From the NCBI GenBank assembly GCA_020720115.1, contig DYPD01000033.1, forward strand, positions 1 through 34,488: a stretch of 34,488 nucleotides of DNA, in the 5' to 3' direction. Positions 1-8,884 of this stretch are shown here, piece after piece. Both the position numbers and the translations under genes were made by a program. The notes beneath the pieces are model-generated. The model was not told the origin of the DNA. It worked only from the letters and a program-made list of their open reading frames with translations, and did no database searches. Numbering within the stretch: position 1 is the stretch's first letter; each line of letters begins with the position of its first letter. This stretch comes from Thiomargarita sp. (GTDB lineage: Bacteria; Pseudomonadota; Gammaproteobacteria; Beggiatoales; Beggiatoaceae).

Positions 1-1180
1 CACCGCTGAAATCCCCCGCTGCTATTTTGTTTTCAATCAGTGTGACAAAGGCGTTTTCTATCGTGGCTAAGCCTTGTAAAGCCTGCGCATTGCCTGCGTC
101 TTGGCGTAAGACATTTTTATAGCAATCCAGCGCGTTGCCGCTGTCGCCTTGGGTTAAACGATTAGCGGCGAGGTGTGCGGCGCAGGTGCGGAGTTGGGCG
201 CTGTAGTCGGGTTTTATCGGCTCGGGTGGGGCTGCAATCACCGGCGGCGGCGGTGTGCTGCCTTGCCCTAGGGCATCTAACAGGACTTTGGCGGTTTGTG
301 CTTGTTCGCTGTTGGGGTAATCATCGAGAAACGCCAGCAGTTGTGCTTGCGTGGGTTTGTTGTGCATGAGCCGTTGCCAGTGGACACTGGCGCAGCCTTT
401 GGGGTGTAGGCAAAAATCGCCGCCGCTGATGCTGCTGCGCAGCCAGGGTTGTTGTCCGCTTTGGTTTTGTACTTCTAAACTGATTTTCTTGAACAGGTTG
501 TCAATGGATAAGCCGGATTGCTGCTGCATGTATTTGAGCAGGGCGCTGGTGTAGGGGCTGTGTTGCCCGTCACCTAGCGCATCTAGTGCGGGTTTGCCTG
601 CCACTGCTGCAAAGCTGACGAGTGAGCCGACGGTGCCGGGTTCCATGCCGCCTAAGCCGCCGCTTTGTCCGCTGCGCAGGCGGATGCTGCGAAAGGGGTT
701 GTCGCGGCAGGCATCGAGCAGCATGAGGTTGAGTCCGTTGGCGTGGTTGCCGTCGCCGAGTGTGGCGGCTTCCATGTTGGCAAGGATGGTTTGGGCGCTG
801 AGGGTGCGGTCGGGCAGGGTGAGGTGGGTGATTTCGGTTTGTACTGGAATCAGCCAGTTGATGTTGTTGATTTCTAGCGCGTGTCCGGCGTAGTAAAACA
901 AGCCGACATCGCCGAGGCTGAGTTGTGCTAGGAAGCGGCTGATGTTGTTGTCCATTTGCGCCCGGTTTTGGTCGTAAATATCGGTGACTTGGAAGCCAAA
1001 TTGCCGTAGTTGTTGTGCGACGGCTTGGGCGTCGCTGCGTGGGTTGGGCAGGTTGGGTTCTTTGCTCAGCGGTAAGCTGGGTTCGTATAAGCCGTTGCCG
1101 ATGACGAGGGCGTAGCGGGTTTGTGCCTGTAGCGGCAGGCTGATGAGTAGGGCGATGAGGATAAGGATGAGTAAAGGCAT
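1..1180 (-). CDS. Caspase family protein (peptidase C14-like), exported, with TPR-like C-terminal region; 3' end outside window
   Basis: Not in the ORF track because it runs off the window. Reverse-complement translation from ATG at 1180: MPLLILILIALLISLPLQAQTRYALVIGNGLYE... (signal peptide, caspase ALVIGN motif), His motif LFYYAGHALEI, Cys motif LLDACRDNPF, then FAAVAGKPALDALGDGQHSPYTSALL; C-terminal ALDCYKNVLRQDAGNAQALQGLA looks TPR-like. Confidence 0.9.
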   Translation of the reverse strand, partial: MPLLILILIALLISLPLQAQTRYALVIGNGLYEPSLPLSKEPNLPNPRSDAQAVAQQLRQFGFQVTDIYDQNRAQMDNNISRFLAQLSLGDVGLFYYAGHALEINNINWLIPVQTEITHLTLPDRTLSAQTILANMEAATLGDGNHANGLNLMLLDACRDNPFRSIRLRSGQSGGLGGMEPGTVGSLVSFAAVAGKPALDALGDGQHSPYTSALLKYMQQQSGLSIDNLFKKISLEVQNQSGQQPWLRSSISGGDFCLHPKGCASVHWQRLMHNKPTQAQLLAFLDDYPNSEQAQTAKVLLDALGQGSTPPPPVIAAPPEPIKPDYSAQLRTCAAHLAANRLTQGDSGNALDCYKNVLRQDAGNAQALQGLATIENAFVTLIENKIAAGDFSG

Positions 1181-1223
1181 GGCATTCTCCGTCTTGTATA
1201 GTGAGATAATACTTTGTATTTTT

Positions 1224-1324
1224 CCTCGTGCCAGCGTTCTACGCGGCACGGCTTAGGGGCGCTCTGCGCCCTGTTACGCGCAGAGCGCGGAACTGCTCAT
1301 GCGGCGCGGAGCGCCCGCACGAGG
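1224..1324. repeat. 100-bp palindromic dispersed repeat, copy A
   Basis: Terminal inverted repeats CCTCGTGC (1224-1231) / GCACGAGG (1317-1324); internal 11-bp stem GCGCTCTGCGC (1259-1269) / GCGCAGAGCGC (1278-1288); left-arm hairpin CGTGCC..GGCACG (1227-1250). Related copies at 3082-3136 and 31239-31293. Confidence 0.85.
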
Positions 1325-1395
1325 TGTCGCTATGTGTTCTTTTGCGTCGCTTGTGCCTTTTGCGTTAAATTTTTGTAGTGTCTGCGTAAGGTCAG

Positions 1396-1926
1396 TTATT
1401 CACTGACCGAACTAATGCGCGCAAATTCTACACGCCGATTCAGTGCTTTGTTTGACTCTGAATCATTCGCTCGCAACGGTTGTGTTTCGCCATAAGCACG
1501 AATGCGCAAGCGTTGCTCTTCAACCCCAAAGCTGCCCACCAAAAAAGCCTTCACAGCGTGCGCCCGACGTTGCGATAAAGATAAATTATATTCATCTGTA
1601 CCCTCGCTATCGGTATGTCCGCCGATTTCCAATACGGCGTTTTTTAAGCCGCCGTTTAACGCTTGCCCGTACTCGCTCAGTAGCGCATAAGATTCGCTTT
1701 TGATCAGATCGGAATCAAAATCAAACTGGATGGCTGCCATGACTTTCGGCGCATCCTGCACTATGCCACCCGTACCGCGTTCTCGCGGCACTGGAAAACT
1801 ACGGGTACGCGGGCGTTCTTGTAAATGCTGTTCAATTTCAGCGGCAGTTTTAGGTGCGGGCGGAAGTCCGGTTTCCGCTAAGCTGGAGAGGCTCAAAAAA
1901 CACAAGCTAAAGAGTAAGAAACGCAT
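1396..1926 (-). CDS. OmpA family protein (C-terminal OmpA-like peptidoglycan-binding domain)
   Basis: Signal peptide MRFLLFSLCFLSLSSLAE; IQFDFDSDLIKSESYALL...LEIGGHTDSEGTDEYNLSLSQRRAHAVKAFLV...RIRAYGETQPLRANDSESNKALNRRVEF is the canonical OmpA-C motif. Confidence 0.92.
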   Translation of the reverse strand: MRFLLFSLCFLSLSSLAETGLPPAPKTAAEIEQHLQERPRTRSFPVPRERGTGGIVQDAPKVMAAIQFDFDSDLIKSESYALLSEYGQALNGGLKNAVLEIGGHTDSEGTDEYNLSLSQRRAHAVKAFLVGSFGVEEQRLRIRAYGETQPLRANDSESNKALNRRVEFARISSVSE

Positions 1927-1946
1927 GAGGATGCTCCTGGTTAAAG

Positions 1947-2999
1947 TTACTGGTGCATAAAGGTGCGCACTTGCACACAGCCATTAGCTTGTTCACATTG
2001 TCCAAAAAATTCATCTACTTGTACCGAAAACTGCTGTCCGTCATCGCCCTGGATTGAGTGTTTCATTTTCGCCAGCGGGTCAGCAATAATCCCCGCCGCG
2101 CCGCGAGTGCGGGTTAAGGCTCGCGTCAAATCTGCACTCGCTACCTGCATACTTGGCTTGTCGTGCGCTTTTTGTAGCGCCTCGTATTGTGCCTCTAGTT
2201 CCTGGTCCTGCTCAGGTGCGGCAATAAAATATAAGGTTTCTGTACCTGTTTGATTATCCAGATAAAACGACTTATCTGCTGCGGGAATGCTATAGGTTTT
2301 GCCGGCTTGCACTGGATTGTGATTATTCACCACCACTCCGCCCATTTGCTGCATGGGAAACAATTGCTGTAACTTATTAGCACTATCGCGTTGAAAAATA
2401 TAAACAAAAGCGGTTTGCTTTGGGGTAAACACCAGCTTGTAATGATCGCCCGAATGCAATACTGCGCCTTCATTCAAAGGCTTTAACTCGCCTTGACCGC
2501 CTGGGCGATAGACGTAATTAATATCAAACTGCAAGGCTGATTGCGGTAACTTAACGCCCGCCGACTGTGCTTCCTTGGGATGTTGCGCAACAAAACTTTG
2601 CAAATGGATTTTAATCTGCGCTAATTCTGCTTCCAGATTATCCACACGCGGCTCAACCTTGTCTAAACGCGCTTTCATCGTATCTAACAGGTTTTTTGTA
2701 TCCACCAAAGTGCGCTGCAAACGCGCAATTTCTGTCTGCGCTTGCGGATCATCAGCGGTTGCAGCACTTTCCTTATAAGAGACCAATTGCGTAGAAATAT
2801 TGGTTAAATCCTGTTGCCACTGTGCGATTTTTTCCGCGTCCCCGTTTTGCTTGATAAATTCGTAGAAAGTATTGCCTGCTACGCCCAATGCTGCACTCTC
2901 AAAAGCTTTCCAAGCCGCCGCCTGCCAAAGGGCTTGCGCCGGCACACTGATGCCAAGACACAAGCTTGCAATCAGCATCCATTTACTTAGTTTATTCAT
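1947..2999 (-). CDS. DUF4384-type domain protein, exported, coiled-coil N-terminal half
   Basis: Start at 2999 gives MNKLSKWMLIASLCLGISVPAQA (signal peptide). Central GAVLHSGDHYKLVFTPKQTAFVYIFQRDSANKLQQLFPM resembles DUF4384. The longer ORF start (3095) adds an unlikely N-terminus. Confidence 0.75.
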   Translation of the reverse strand: MNKLSKWMLIASLCLGISVPAQALWQAAAWKAFESAALGVAGNTFYEFIKQNGDAEKIAQWQQDLTNISTQLVSYKESAATADDPQAQTEIARLQRTLVDTKNLLDTMKARLDKVEPRVDNLEAELAQIKIHLQSFVAQHPKEAQSAGVKLPQSALQFDINYVYRPGGQGELKPLNEGAVLHSGDHYKLVFTPKQTAFVYIFQRDSANKLQQLFPMQQMGGVVVNNHNPVQAGKTYSIPAADKSFYLDNQTGTETLYFIAAPEQDQELEAQYEALQKAHDKPSMQVASADLTRALTRTRGAAGIIADPLAKMKHSIQGDDGQQFSVQVDEFFGQCEQANGCVQVRTFMHQ

Positions 3000-3081
3000 G
3001 ATTAATGCTCCATTTTTCATAGGGTAAGGTGTTGCCGTAATGCAGCGGATCATGTACATCAGCGGGTATGATAAACCACTT

Positions 3082-3136
3082 TGCTCATGCGGCACAGAGC
3101 ACCGGCACGAGAGCGGCAGAACGCTGGCTGGCGCGA
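3082..3136 (-). repeat. Dispersed repeat, copy C (two tandem half-units)
   Basis: 3082-3111 TGCTCATGCGGCACAGAGCACCGGCACGAG matches 1294-1323 at 26/30 positions; the adjacent 3112-3136 resembles the reverse complement of the left arm of copy A (AGAACGCTGGC..GCGAG). Confidence 0.7.
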
Positions 3137-3261
3137 GGGTAAAAGCCTTCGCCGCTCTTGCGAGAAAATTGCTACACTTATGGGTAGACCTTAGCTGGTT
3201 GCCTGCTTTTTCATGTGGGCGGCGGCGGGCGGCGGGTATCTATCTTTATCTGGAGGGCGGC

Positions 3262-3672
3262 ATGAAAACCTCATCTTTTTTACTATTCCCATTCTTAACG
3301 CTGGCGTTGACGCTCAGTTTGCCGGTGTTGGCGGCGGACGCTTCGGCGGCGGTGTCAGCCTTGCTCGTTGAGGCAAAAACCCATTTTAGCCAGGGCAAAA
3401 ATGAGCAGGCGGCGGCGTTGTTGGAGCGGGCGCTGCGCATTCAGCCGGGGAACCCGATTTTGTGGCATAACTTGGCGGGTGTGCGTTTGCAGCAGGAGGA
3501 GTGGGCAAAAGCGGCGAGTTTGGCGGCAAAAGCCAATTCTTTGGCGGTGAATGATCGCTGGCTGCGCATTCGTAATTGGACGGTGATTGCGCTGGCGTGT
3601 GACGGTATGGGCAATGCGGGCTGTATGCGCGAAGCCCGTAGTCGTGCGCAGACGTTGGCGGCGGCGGAATAA
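3262..3672 (+). CDS. Small exported tetratricopeptide-repeat protein
   Basis: ATG at 3262 after GGAGG: MKTSSFLLFPFLTLALTLSLPVLAADA signal peptide; HFSQGKNEQAAALLERALRIQPGNPILWHNLAGVRLQQEEWAKAASLAAKANSL TPR pattern. Confidence 0.8.
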   Translation: MKTSSFLLFPFLTLALTLSLPVLAADASAAVSALLVEAKTHFSQGKNEQAAALLERALRIQPGNPILWHNLAGVRLQQEEWAKAASLAAKANSLAVNDRWLRIRNWTVIALACDGMGNAGCMREARSRAQTLAAAE

Positions 3673-3677
3673 CCGGG

Positions 3678-4565
3678 ATGTTGCTGAATGCTTTAAAAAA
3701 TCTGCCTTGGGCGGGGTTGTTTAATGTGCCGTTAGCTGCTGTTTTGGGCTATGCGCTGATGCGCTTGTTTTTGCCGCCGTTGGAGGCGGGTTTGAGCCAG
3801 CAAAATTTCTTGCAGCCAACGGGCGATGTGCCTGCGCCCAGCCGCCTTGACGCGCAACCGCCGCTCACTTTGTATGGCGTGTTGCAGGCTCATTTGTTTG
3901 GTCAAGCCCTCGCACAACAACCCAGTAGCGCACCGCCGCTCTCGGAAACGCTGAATGCGCCGGAAACTCAGTTGCAATTAACCTTGCAAGGCACTTTGAT
4001 CAGTGAAGATCGGCATTATGCGAAAGCTATCATTGCGCCTGCCAATGGCAGAGGTGAGGAATACGACATTGGTAAGCTCTTGCCAGGCGGTGCAAAATTG
4101 CATGATATTCATGTAGATAGGGTGATATTGGAGCATCAGCAGCAGCTTGAAACGCTGCCGCTGGTGAATGCCGAAGCCAAGTCGCAAGTGGCTATTACCT
4201 CTGCTGCTGTCCCCGCTGTCTCCGCTGCTGCTGGTGTGCCAGCGGCGGAGATTAGCCAAAGTTTACAAGCCTACCGGCAGCGCATTATGGAAAATCCGGC
4301 GGTGATGGGGCAGTTAATTCGCATTAATCCTGCCCAGCAAGACGGGCAATTTGTCGGCTATACCTTGACGCCAGGGCGCGATGCCCAATTATTTGAGTCA
4401 GCGGGTTTGCAAGCAGGTGACCTGCTCACGCACTTAAACGGTATGCTCTTGGATTCGCCCATGCGCGGCTTGAGCGCCTTACAAGAATTGGCGCAAACGG
4501 ATTACTTGAATTTGCAAGTGTTGCGCAATGGAGCGCCCCTGCATTTTTCTTTTTATCTGCGCTAA
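3678..4565 (+). CDS. gspC: Type II secretion system protein C (GspC)-like inner-membrane protein with C-terminal PDZ-like domain
   Basis: N-terminal TM segment, then LYGVLQAHLFGQA, LQLTLQGTLISEDRHYAKAIIAPANGRGEEYDIGKLLPGGAKLHDIHVDRVILEHQQQLETLPL (GspC homology region) and PDZ-like YTLTPGRDAQLFESAGLQAGDLLTHLNGMLLDSP. Confidence 0.8.
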   Translation: MLLNALKNLPWAGLFNVPLAAVLGYALMRLFLPPLEAGLSQQNFLQPTGDVPAPSRLDAQPPLTLYGVLQAHLFGQALAQQPSSAPPLSETLNAPETQLQLTLQGTLISEDRHYAKAIIAPANGRGEEYDIGKLLPGGAKLHDIHVDRVILEHQQQLETLPLVNAEAKSQVAITSAAVPAVSAAAGVPAAEISQSLQAYRQRIMENPAVMGQLIRINPAQQDGQFVGYTLTPGRDAQLFESAGLQAGDLLTHLNGMLLDSPMRGLSALQELAQTDYLNLQVLRNGAPLHFSFYLR

Positions 4566-4601
4566 CCCGCTGTTTACTAATTAAATTTTTAGGATAAATT
4601 G

Positions 4602-5558
4602 ATGGCGGCTTTATTCGCTCCCTGCGCGCCTTACGCAACTCACTCGCTCAAAGTCACGCAAATCCATACCCTGTATCTGGAAGAATCTGGCAATTCCAAT
4701 GGCTTGCCAGTGGTTGTGCTGCACGGGGGACCGGGCGCAGGCAGTGCGCCTACACACAGACGTTGGTTTGATCCCAGCCGCTACCGCATTATCCTGTTCG
4801 ATCAGCGCGGCTGCGGGCGTTCTACGCCGCACGCGGAATTGAGCGACAACAGCACCCAGGCATTGCTGTCGGATATTGAAAACATCCGTACTTACTTAGG
4901 CATTGATCGCTGGGTGGTGGCAGGGGGTTCTTGGGGGACGACTTTGGCGCTGGCTTACGCGCAACGTCATCCAGAGCATGTATTGGGCATGATTTTGCGC
5001 GGCGTGTTTTTATGTCGCCAGCACGATCTGGATTGGCTATACGGCGCGGGCACTTGTCAGTTTTTTCCCGCTGAATGGGAGGCTTTTCTCCAGGCTTTAC
5101 CGGCAGAATTACGCGCTGATCCCATTACCGGTTATTATCAATTGTTGACCAGCAAAGACCCAGAGGCGCGCCTTGCCGCTGCCCGTGCTTGGGCGACTTG
5201 GGAAGGGCGTCCCGCCACACTGTTGCCCAACGAGGCAGTGGTCGCTGCCTTTACCGAGGCGCATACCGCGCTCAGTCTTGCACGCATTTCAACGCATTAT
5301 TTTGTTCATCACTGTTTTTTGCGGGAAAACCAGTTATTGACCGATCTCGGCAAAATTCAGCATATTCCTGGCATTATCGTGCAAGGTCGTTATGACATGC
5401 TGTGTCCGCCGGAAAATGCTTGGCGCTTGCAACGCGGCTGGGCGGCGGCGGAATTAAACATCATCCCTGATGCCGGACATTCTGCTTATGAACCCGGCAT
5501 CAGCGCCGCGTTGGTGGATGCCGCAAACCGCCTACTGACACTTTTAGACGCGAACTGA
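4602..5558 (+). CDS. pip: Proline iminopeptidase (alpha/beta hydrolase)
   Basis: VVLHGGPGAGSAPTHRRWFDPSRYRIILFDQRGCGRSTPHAELSDNSTQALLSDIENIRTYLGIDRWVVAGGSWGTTLALAYAQRHPEHV. Confidence 0.95.
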   Translation: MAALFAPCAPYATHSLKVTQIHTLYLEESGNSNGLPVVVLHGGPGAGSAPTHRRWFDPSRYRIILFDQRGCGRSTPHAELSDNSTQALLSDIENIRTYLGIDRWVVAGGSWGTTLALAYAQRHPEHVLGMILRGVFLCRQHDLDWLYGAGTCQFFPAEWEAFLQALPAELRADPITGYYQLLTSKDPEARLAAARAWATWEGRPATLLPNEAVVAAFTEAHTALSLARISTHYFVHHCFLRENQLLTDLGKIQHIPGIIVQGRYDMLCPPENAWRLQRGWAAAELNIIPDAGHSAYEPGISAALVDAANRLLTLLDAN

Positions 5559-5581
5559 TTTGTATGATTGGATAGAAACCC

Positions 5582-5773
5582 ATGACTTTAGACAGAGCCA
5601 GAGAATTGCTGCAAGTACAACTCGATTTTGGCGGCGGCTACAACCGCAATGCAGCACGCTTGATTCTCGCTGAAATCCAGCGCGAACAAGGACAAGCCGC
5701 AGTCAATACGCTGATTCAAGAACTCAATTTGGAAGTCGCTTTTGGCTTTAAGCCAAATACGGTGTTTAAATAG
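5582..5773 (+). CDS. Small hypothetical protein (63 aa)
   Basis: ORF fits exactly between pip and msrB in the same orientation with short spacers; no family recognised. Confidence 0.55.
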   Translation: MTLDRARELLQVQLDFGGGYNRNAARLILAEIQREQGQAAVNTLIQELNLEVAFGFKPNTVFK

Positions 5774-5782
5774 GAAAATACT

Positions 5783-6175
5783 ATGACTGATATAGCAAAA
5801 CCGGCGTGTGCTGGATACGAACATTTAACCCCTGAGCAACGCCAAATTTGTTGCGAGAAGGGCACGGAGCGCCCATTTAGCGGTGCTTATTACAACTGCA
5901 AAGAGGCAGGCATGTACCAATGCGTGTGCTGCGGCGCGGACTTGTTTAGCTCGCAGGCTAAATTCGATTCCGGCACAGGCTGGCCGAGTTTTACTCAAGC
6001 CACCCAAGCGCAAGCAATTGATGAACATAAAGATTTGAGTCAGGGTATGCTGCGCACTGAAGTGGTTTGTCATCAGTGTGGCGCACATTTGGGGCATGTG
6101 TTTCCCGATGGTCCCGCGCCGACGGGCTTGCGTTACTGCATCAATTCCGCTGCCCTGAATCTGGTTAAAGCATGA
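5783..6175 (+). CDS. msrB: Peptide-methionine (R)-S-oxide reductase MsrB
   Basis: [44 protein letters not shown]...[35 protein letters not shown], with Cys pairs. Confidence 0.96.
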   Translation: MTDIAKPACAGYEHLTPEQRQICCEKGTERPFSGAYYNCKEAGMYQCVCCGADLFSSQAKFDSGTGWPSFTQATQAQAIDEHKDLSQGMLRTEVVCHQCGAHLGHVFPDGPAPTGLRYCINSAALNLVKA

Positions 6176-6816
6176 ATAATCTCTATCGCCGCGCTGTTTA
6201 TCTCTGTGCGGCTCATACCTTAGCACAAACGCCAGAAGACGCTGGTTTGGAAGTGGCTTTTGCGGGTCGCTCTAACGCTGGAAAATCCAGCGCAATCAAT
6301 GTGATATGCGACCAAAACAGCCTCGCTCGCACGAGTAAAACCCCGGGGCGCACGCAACAAATTGTATTTTTTACCCTGGATGCCAACCGTCGTTTGGTGG
6401 ATTTACCTGGCTATGGTTACGCCAAAGTGCCAATGGCGGTCAAACTGCATTGGCAAAAAACCCTAGAGCGTTATTTGCAAGAACGCAAAAGTCTGCAAGG
6501 GCTGATTTTGTTGATGGACATTCGCCATCCCTTCACCGACTACGACACCCACATGGTGCATTGGTGTTTGGACTCGCACATGCCGGTACATATTCTGCTC
6601 ACCAAAGCCGATAAATTCAGTCGCGGCAAAGCCATGAGCCTGTTGCTGCAAGTGCGCACTGAGTGCGAAAAACTCTCTGCCGGACGCGATACCCGCGTTA
6701 CTGCGCAACTGTTTTCCGCGTTAAAAAAAGATGGCTTAGACGATGCCTGGCAGTGCTTGGATAGCTGGTTACAAGTCGGTGTTGAACTTGAAATGCCAAT
6801 GCTAACAGACATTTAG
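6172..6816 (+). CDS. engB: Ribosome biogenesis GTP-binding protein EngB/YsxC/YihA
   Basis: [41 protein letters not shown]...[12 protein letters not shown]...LLTKADK; ATGA overlap with msrB stop. Confidence 0.95.
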   Translation: MNNLYRRAVYLCAAHTLAQTPEDAGLEVAFAGRSNAGKSSAINVICDQNSLARTSKTPGRTQQIVFFTLDANRRLVDLPGYGYAKVPMAVKLHWQKTLERYLQERKSLQGLILLMDIRHPFTDYDTHMVHWCLDSHMPVHILLTKADKFSRGKAMSLLLQVRTECEKLSAGRDTRVTAQLFSALKKDGLDDAWQCLDSWLQVGVELEMPMLTDI

Positions 6817-6834
6817 ATTTAGCATGAGGTCGTT

Positions 6835-7176
6835 ATGCTGCGCAACATGGAACTGATACGCCGCCTGCTGATCGCCGTAGAAGCCCTGCCTTATCCCAAT
6901 GAATACATTAGTTTCAAATGGGCGGATCAGGACGCGCAAAAGGTTCGCTACCATGTCAATTTGCTGCACGAAGGTGGCTTGATTCAAGCCTATGCAAATC
7001 CTTTGAGTTGCTTTGATGAATGGAGTCAAGTGCGGCTGACTTGGGAAGGGCACGAATTACTGGCGCTGCTGCGTGATGAGCCAGTCTGGCAGCAGGCACA
7101 AGCAGCGGTACAAGAGCGCAGCGGCGGGGATAATTTGGTGCTGCTGAAAAACTATTTGTTGCAGCATTATTCATGA
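6835..7176 (+). CDS. DUF2513-like protein
   Basis: MELIRRLLIAVE...VRYHVNLLHEGGLIQA...VRLTWEGHELLALLRDEPVWQQA matches the DUF2513 pattern (MDLIR...YHV.LL.EAGLI...LTWEGHEFL). Confidence 0.75.
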   Translation: MLRNMELIRRLLIAVEALPYPNEYISFKWADQDAQKVRYHVNLLHEGGLIQAYANPLSCFDEWSQVRLTWEGHELLALLRDEPVWQQAQAAVQERSGGDNLVLLKNYLLQHYS

Positions 7177-7186
7177 ATTTACCCCA

Positions 7187-8083
7187 ATGATTGACAAGCA
7201 AAGTTGGCGTGGCGAATTGCGCTACCAAGAACTGATGAGTAAACACACCACCTGGCGCATTGGCGGCGCAGCCGAGCGGTTTTTTATCCCCGCAGATGTG
7301 GCTGATTTACAAGCATTTTTAGCTGCTTTGCCAGCGCACGAACCACTGCTGTGGTTGGGGCTGGGCAGCAATTTGCTGGTGCGTGACGGCGGCATTCGCG
7401 GCACTGTGATTTTGACTGCCGGATTAAACCGCTTAACGCCGTTGGGCGCGGGAATCTGGGAAGCGGAAGCGGGCGTACCTTGCGCCAAAATCGCTCGGCA
7501 AACAGTGAAAGCAGGTGACTTGGGGGCAGAATTTTTAGCCGGCATTCCCGGTTCTTGGGGCGGCGCCTTAGCGATGAATGCGGGGGCTTTTGGCGGCGAA
7601 ACCTGGCGTTTGGTCTGCACCGTTGCCACGCTAGATCACCAAGGCGTGCTGCGCGAACGCCCGGCGGCGGATTTTCAAGCGAGTTATCGTAGCGTGCAGG
7701 GACCTGCAGATGAATTTTTTTGCGCCGCACAAATGCAGCTCCAGCCCAGCGACGCGCAACAAACAGCCGCAAGTAGCGAGCGCATTCGTGCGCTCTTGCA
7801 ACAAAGGCGCGAGACGCAACCGACCAGCCTGCCCAATTGCGGCTCAGTATTTCGCAATCCGCAGCCCTTGTTTGCCGCCCGCTTAATAGAAGAATGCGGT
7901 TTAAAAGGGTTTCCCATAGGTGACGCACAAGTTTCTGAAAAACATGCCAATTTCATCATCAATGTGGGGCACGCACGGGCTGCTGAAGTGGAAGCCCTGA
8001 TTGCGCATGTGCAGGAAAGGGTTTTACAACAGCATGGCATTGCTTTGCATCCCGAAGTGCGGATTGTTGGCGAAGCCGTCTAA
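7187..8083 (+). CDS. murB: UDP-N-acetylmuramate dehydrogenase
   Basis: NTSKHTTWRIGG-like SKHTTWRIGGAAERFF, GLGSNLLVRDGGIRGTVI, FLAGIPGSWGGALAMNAGAFGGETW, SYRSV, LPNCGSVFRNP, EKHANFIIN. Confidence 0.96.
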   Translation: MIDKQSWRGELRYQELMSKHTTWRIGGAAERFFIPADVADLQAFLAALPAHEPLLWLGLGSNLLVRDGGIRGTVILTAGLNRLTPLGAGIWEAEAGVPCAKIARQTVKAGDLGAEFLAGIPGSWGGALAMNAGAFGGETWRLVCTVATLDHQGVLRERPAADFQASYRSVQGPADEFFCAAQMQLQPSDAQQTAASSERIRALLQQRRETQPTSLPNCGSVFRNPQPLFAARLIEECGLKGFPIGDAQVSEKHANFIINVGHARAAEVEALIAHVQERVLQQHGIALHPEVRIVGEAV

Positions 8084-8098
8084 AATCAACAGGCTAAC

Positions 8099-8884
8099 TC
8101 AAGCAGCTTCGATCACTTCCAATTGTTCATCTGGGCGCTTCGTCAATACTTCCACGCCGGTTTCAGTCACCAATACCGTATGTTCCCACTGGGCTGACAG
8201 GCTGCGATCCTTGGTCAGCACCGTCCAGCCATCCGGCAACAGGCGCACATGCCGCCGCCCAGCATTTATCATTGGCTCAATGGTAAAGGTCATGCCTGGC
8301 TCTAGCCGCACGCCCGTCCCACGCCGCCCATAGTGCAGCACTTGCGGCTCTTCGTGAAAAGCTTGTCCAATGCCATGCCCGCAATATTCCTGCACCACTG
8401 AACAACGGTTGGCTTCAGCATAACGCTGGATGCTGTAACCGATGTCGCCCAGATAAGCGCCCGGACGTACCTCAGCGATGCCGCGTAGCAAGCAATCATG
8501 GGCAATTTGCACCAGGCGTTTGGCTTGGATGCTGGGTTCACCGACGAAAAACATTTTGCTGGTATCGCCGTGATAGCCATTTTTGATAATAGTGATGTCC
8601 AGGTTGACGACATCGCCATTTTTCAATGGCTTATTATTGGGAATACCGTGACAGACAACATGATTGACCGAGGCACAAATGGATTTAGGAAATCCTTTGT
8701 AATTCAAGGGCGCAGGCACGGTTTTTTGCTCATTCACCATGTAATGGTGACAAATGCGATCCAGTTCGTCGGTGGTCACACCCGCCTTGACATAAGGCTC
8801 AATCATTAGCAGTACGTCGGCAGCCAGTTGCCCGGCAACGCGCATTTTTTCAATTTCTTCCTGGGTTTTGATGCGGACAGCCAT
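8099..8884 (-). CDS. map: Methionine aminopeptidase, type I
   Basis: MAVRIKTQEEIEKMRVAGQLAADVL...SICASVNHVVCHGIPN...GDVVNLDITIIKNGYHGDTSKMFFVG...GHGIGQAFHEEPQVLHYG...GMTFTIEPM...TVLTKDRSLSAQWEHTVLVTETGVEVLT. ORF track extends to 8938 but 8884 is the natural start. Confidence 0.96.
   Translation of the reverse strand: MAVRIKTQEEIEKMRVAGQLAADVLLMIEPYVKAGVTTDELDRICHHYMVNEQKTVPAPLNYKGFPKSICASVNHVVCHGIPNNKPLKNGDVVNLDITIIKNGYHGDTSKMFFVGEPSIQAKRLVQIAHDCLLRGIAEVRPGAYLGDIGYSIQRYAEANRCSVVQEYCGHGIGQAFHEEPQVLHYGRRGTGVRLEPGMTFTIEPMINAGRRHVRLLPDGWTVLTKDRSLSAQWEHTVLVTETGVEVLTKRPDEQLEVIEAA

Noticed and set aside
175-893. Plus-strand ORFs 175-369, 351-554, 594-893, 665-877
   Set aside because: They lie antisense to the caspase CDS, which is open through the whole region but absent from the ORF track because it leaves the window.
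6318-6336. CTCGCTCGCACGAG in engB resembling a repeat terminus
   Set aside because: Within conserved coding sequence ([13 protein letters not shown]) and lacking the rest of the repeat unit.
7222-8040. Several long antisense ORFs over murB (7222-7629, 7284-7928, 7684-8040)
   Set aside because: Low-complexity antisense products typical of moderately GC-rich coding DNA; murB on the plus strand explains the region.
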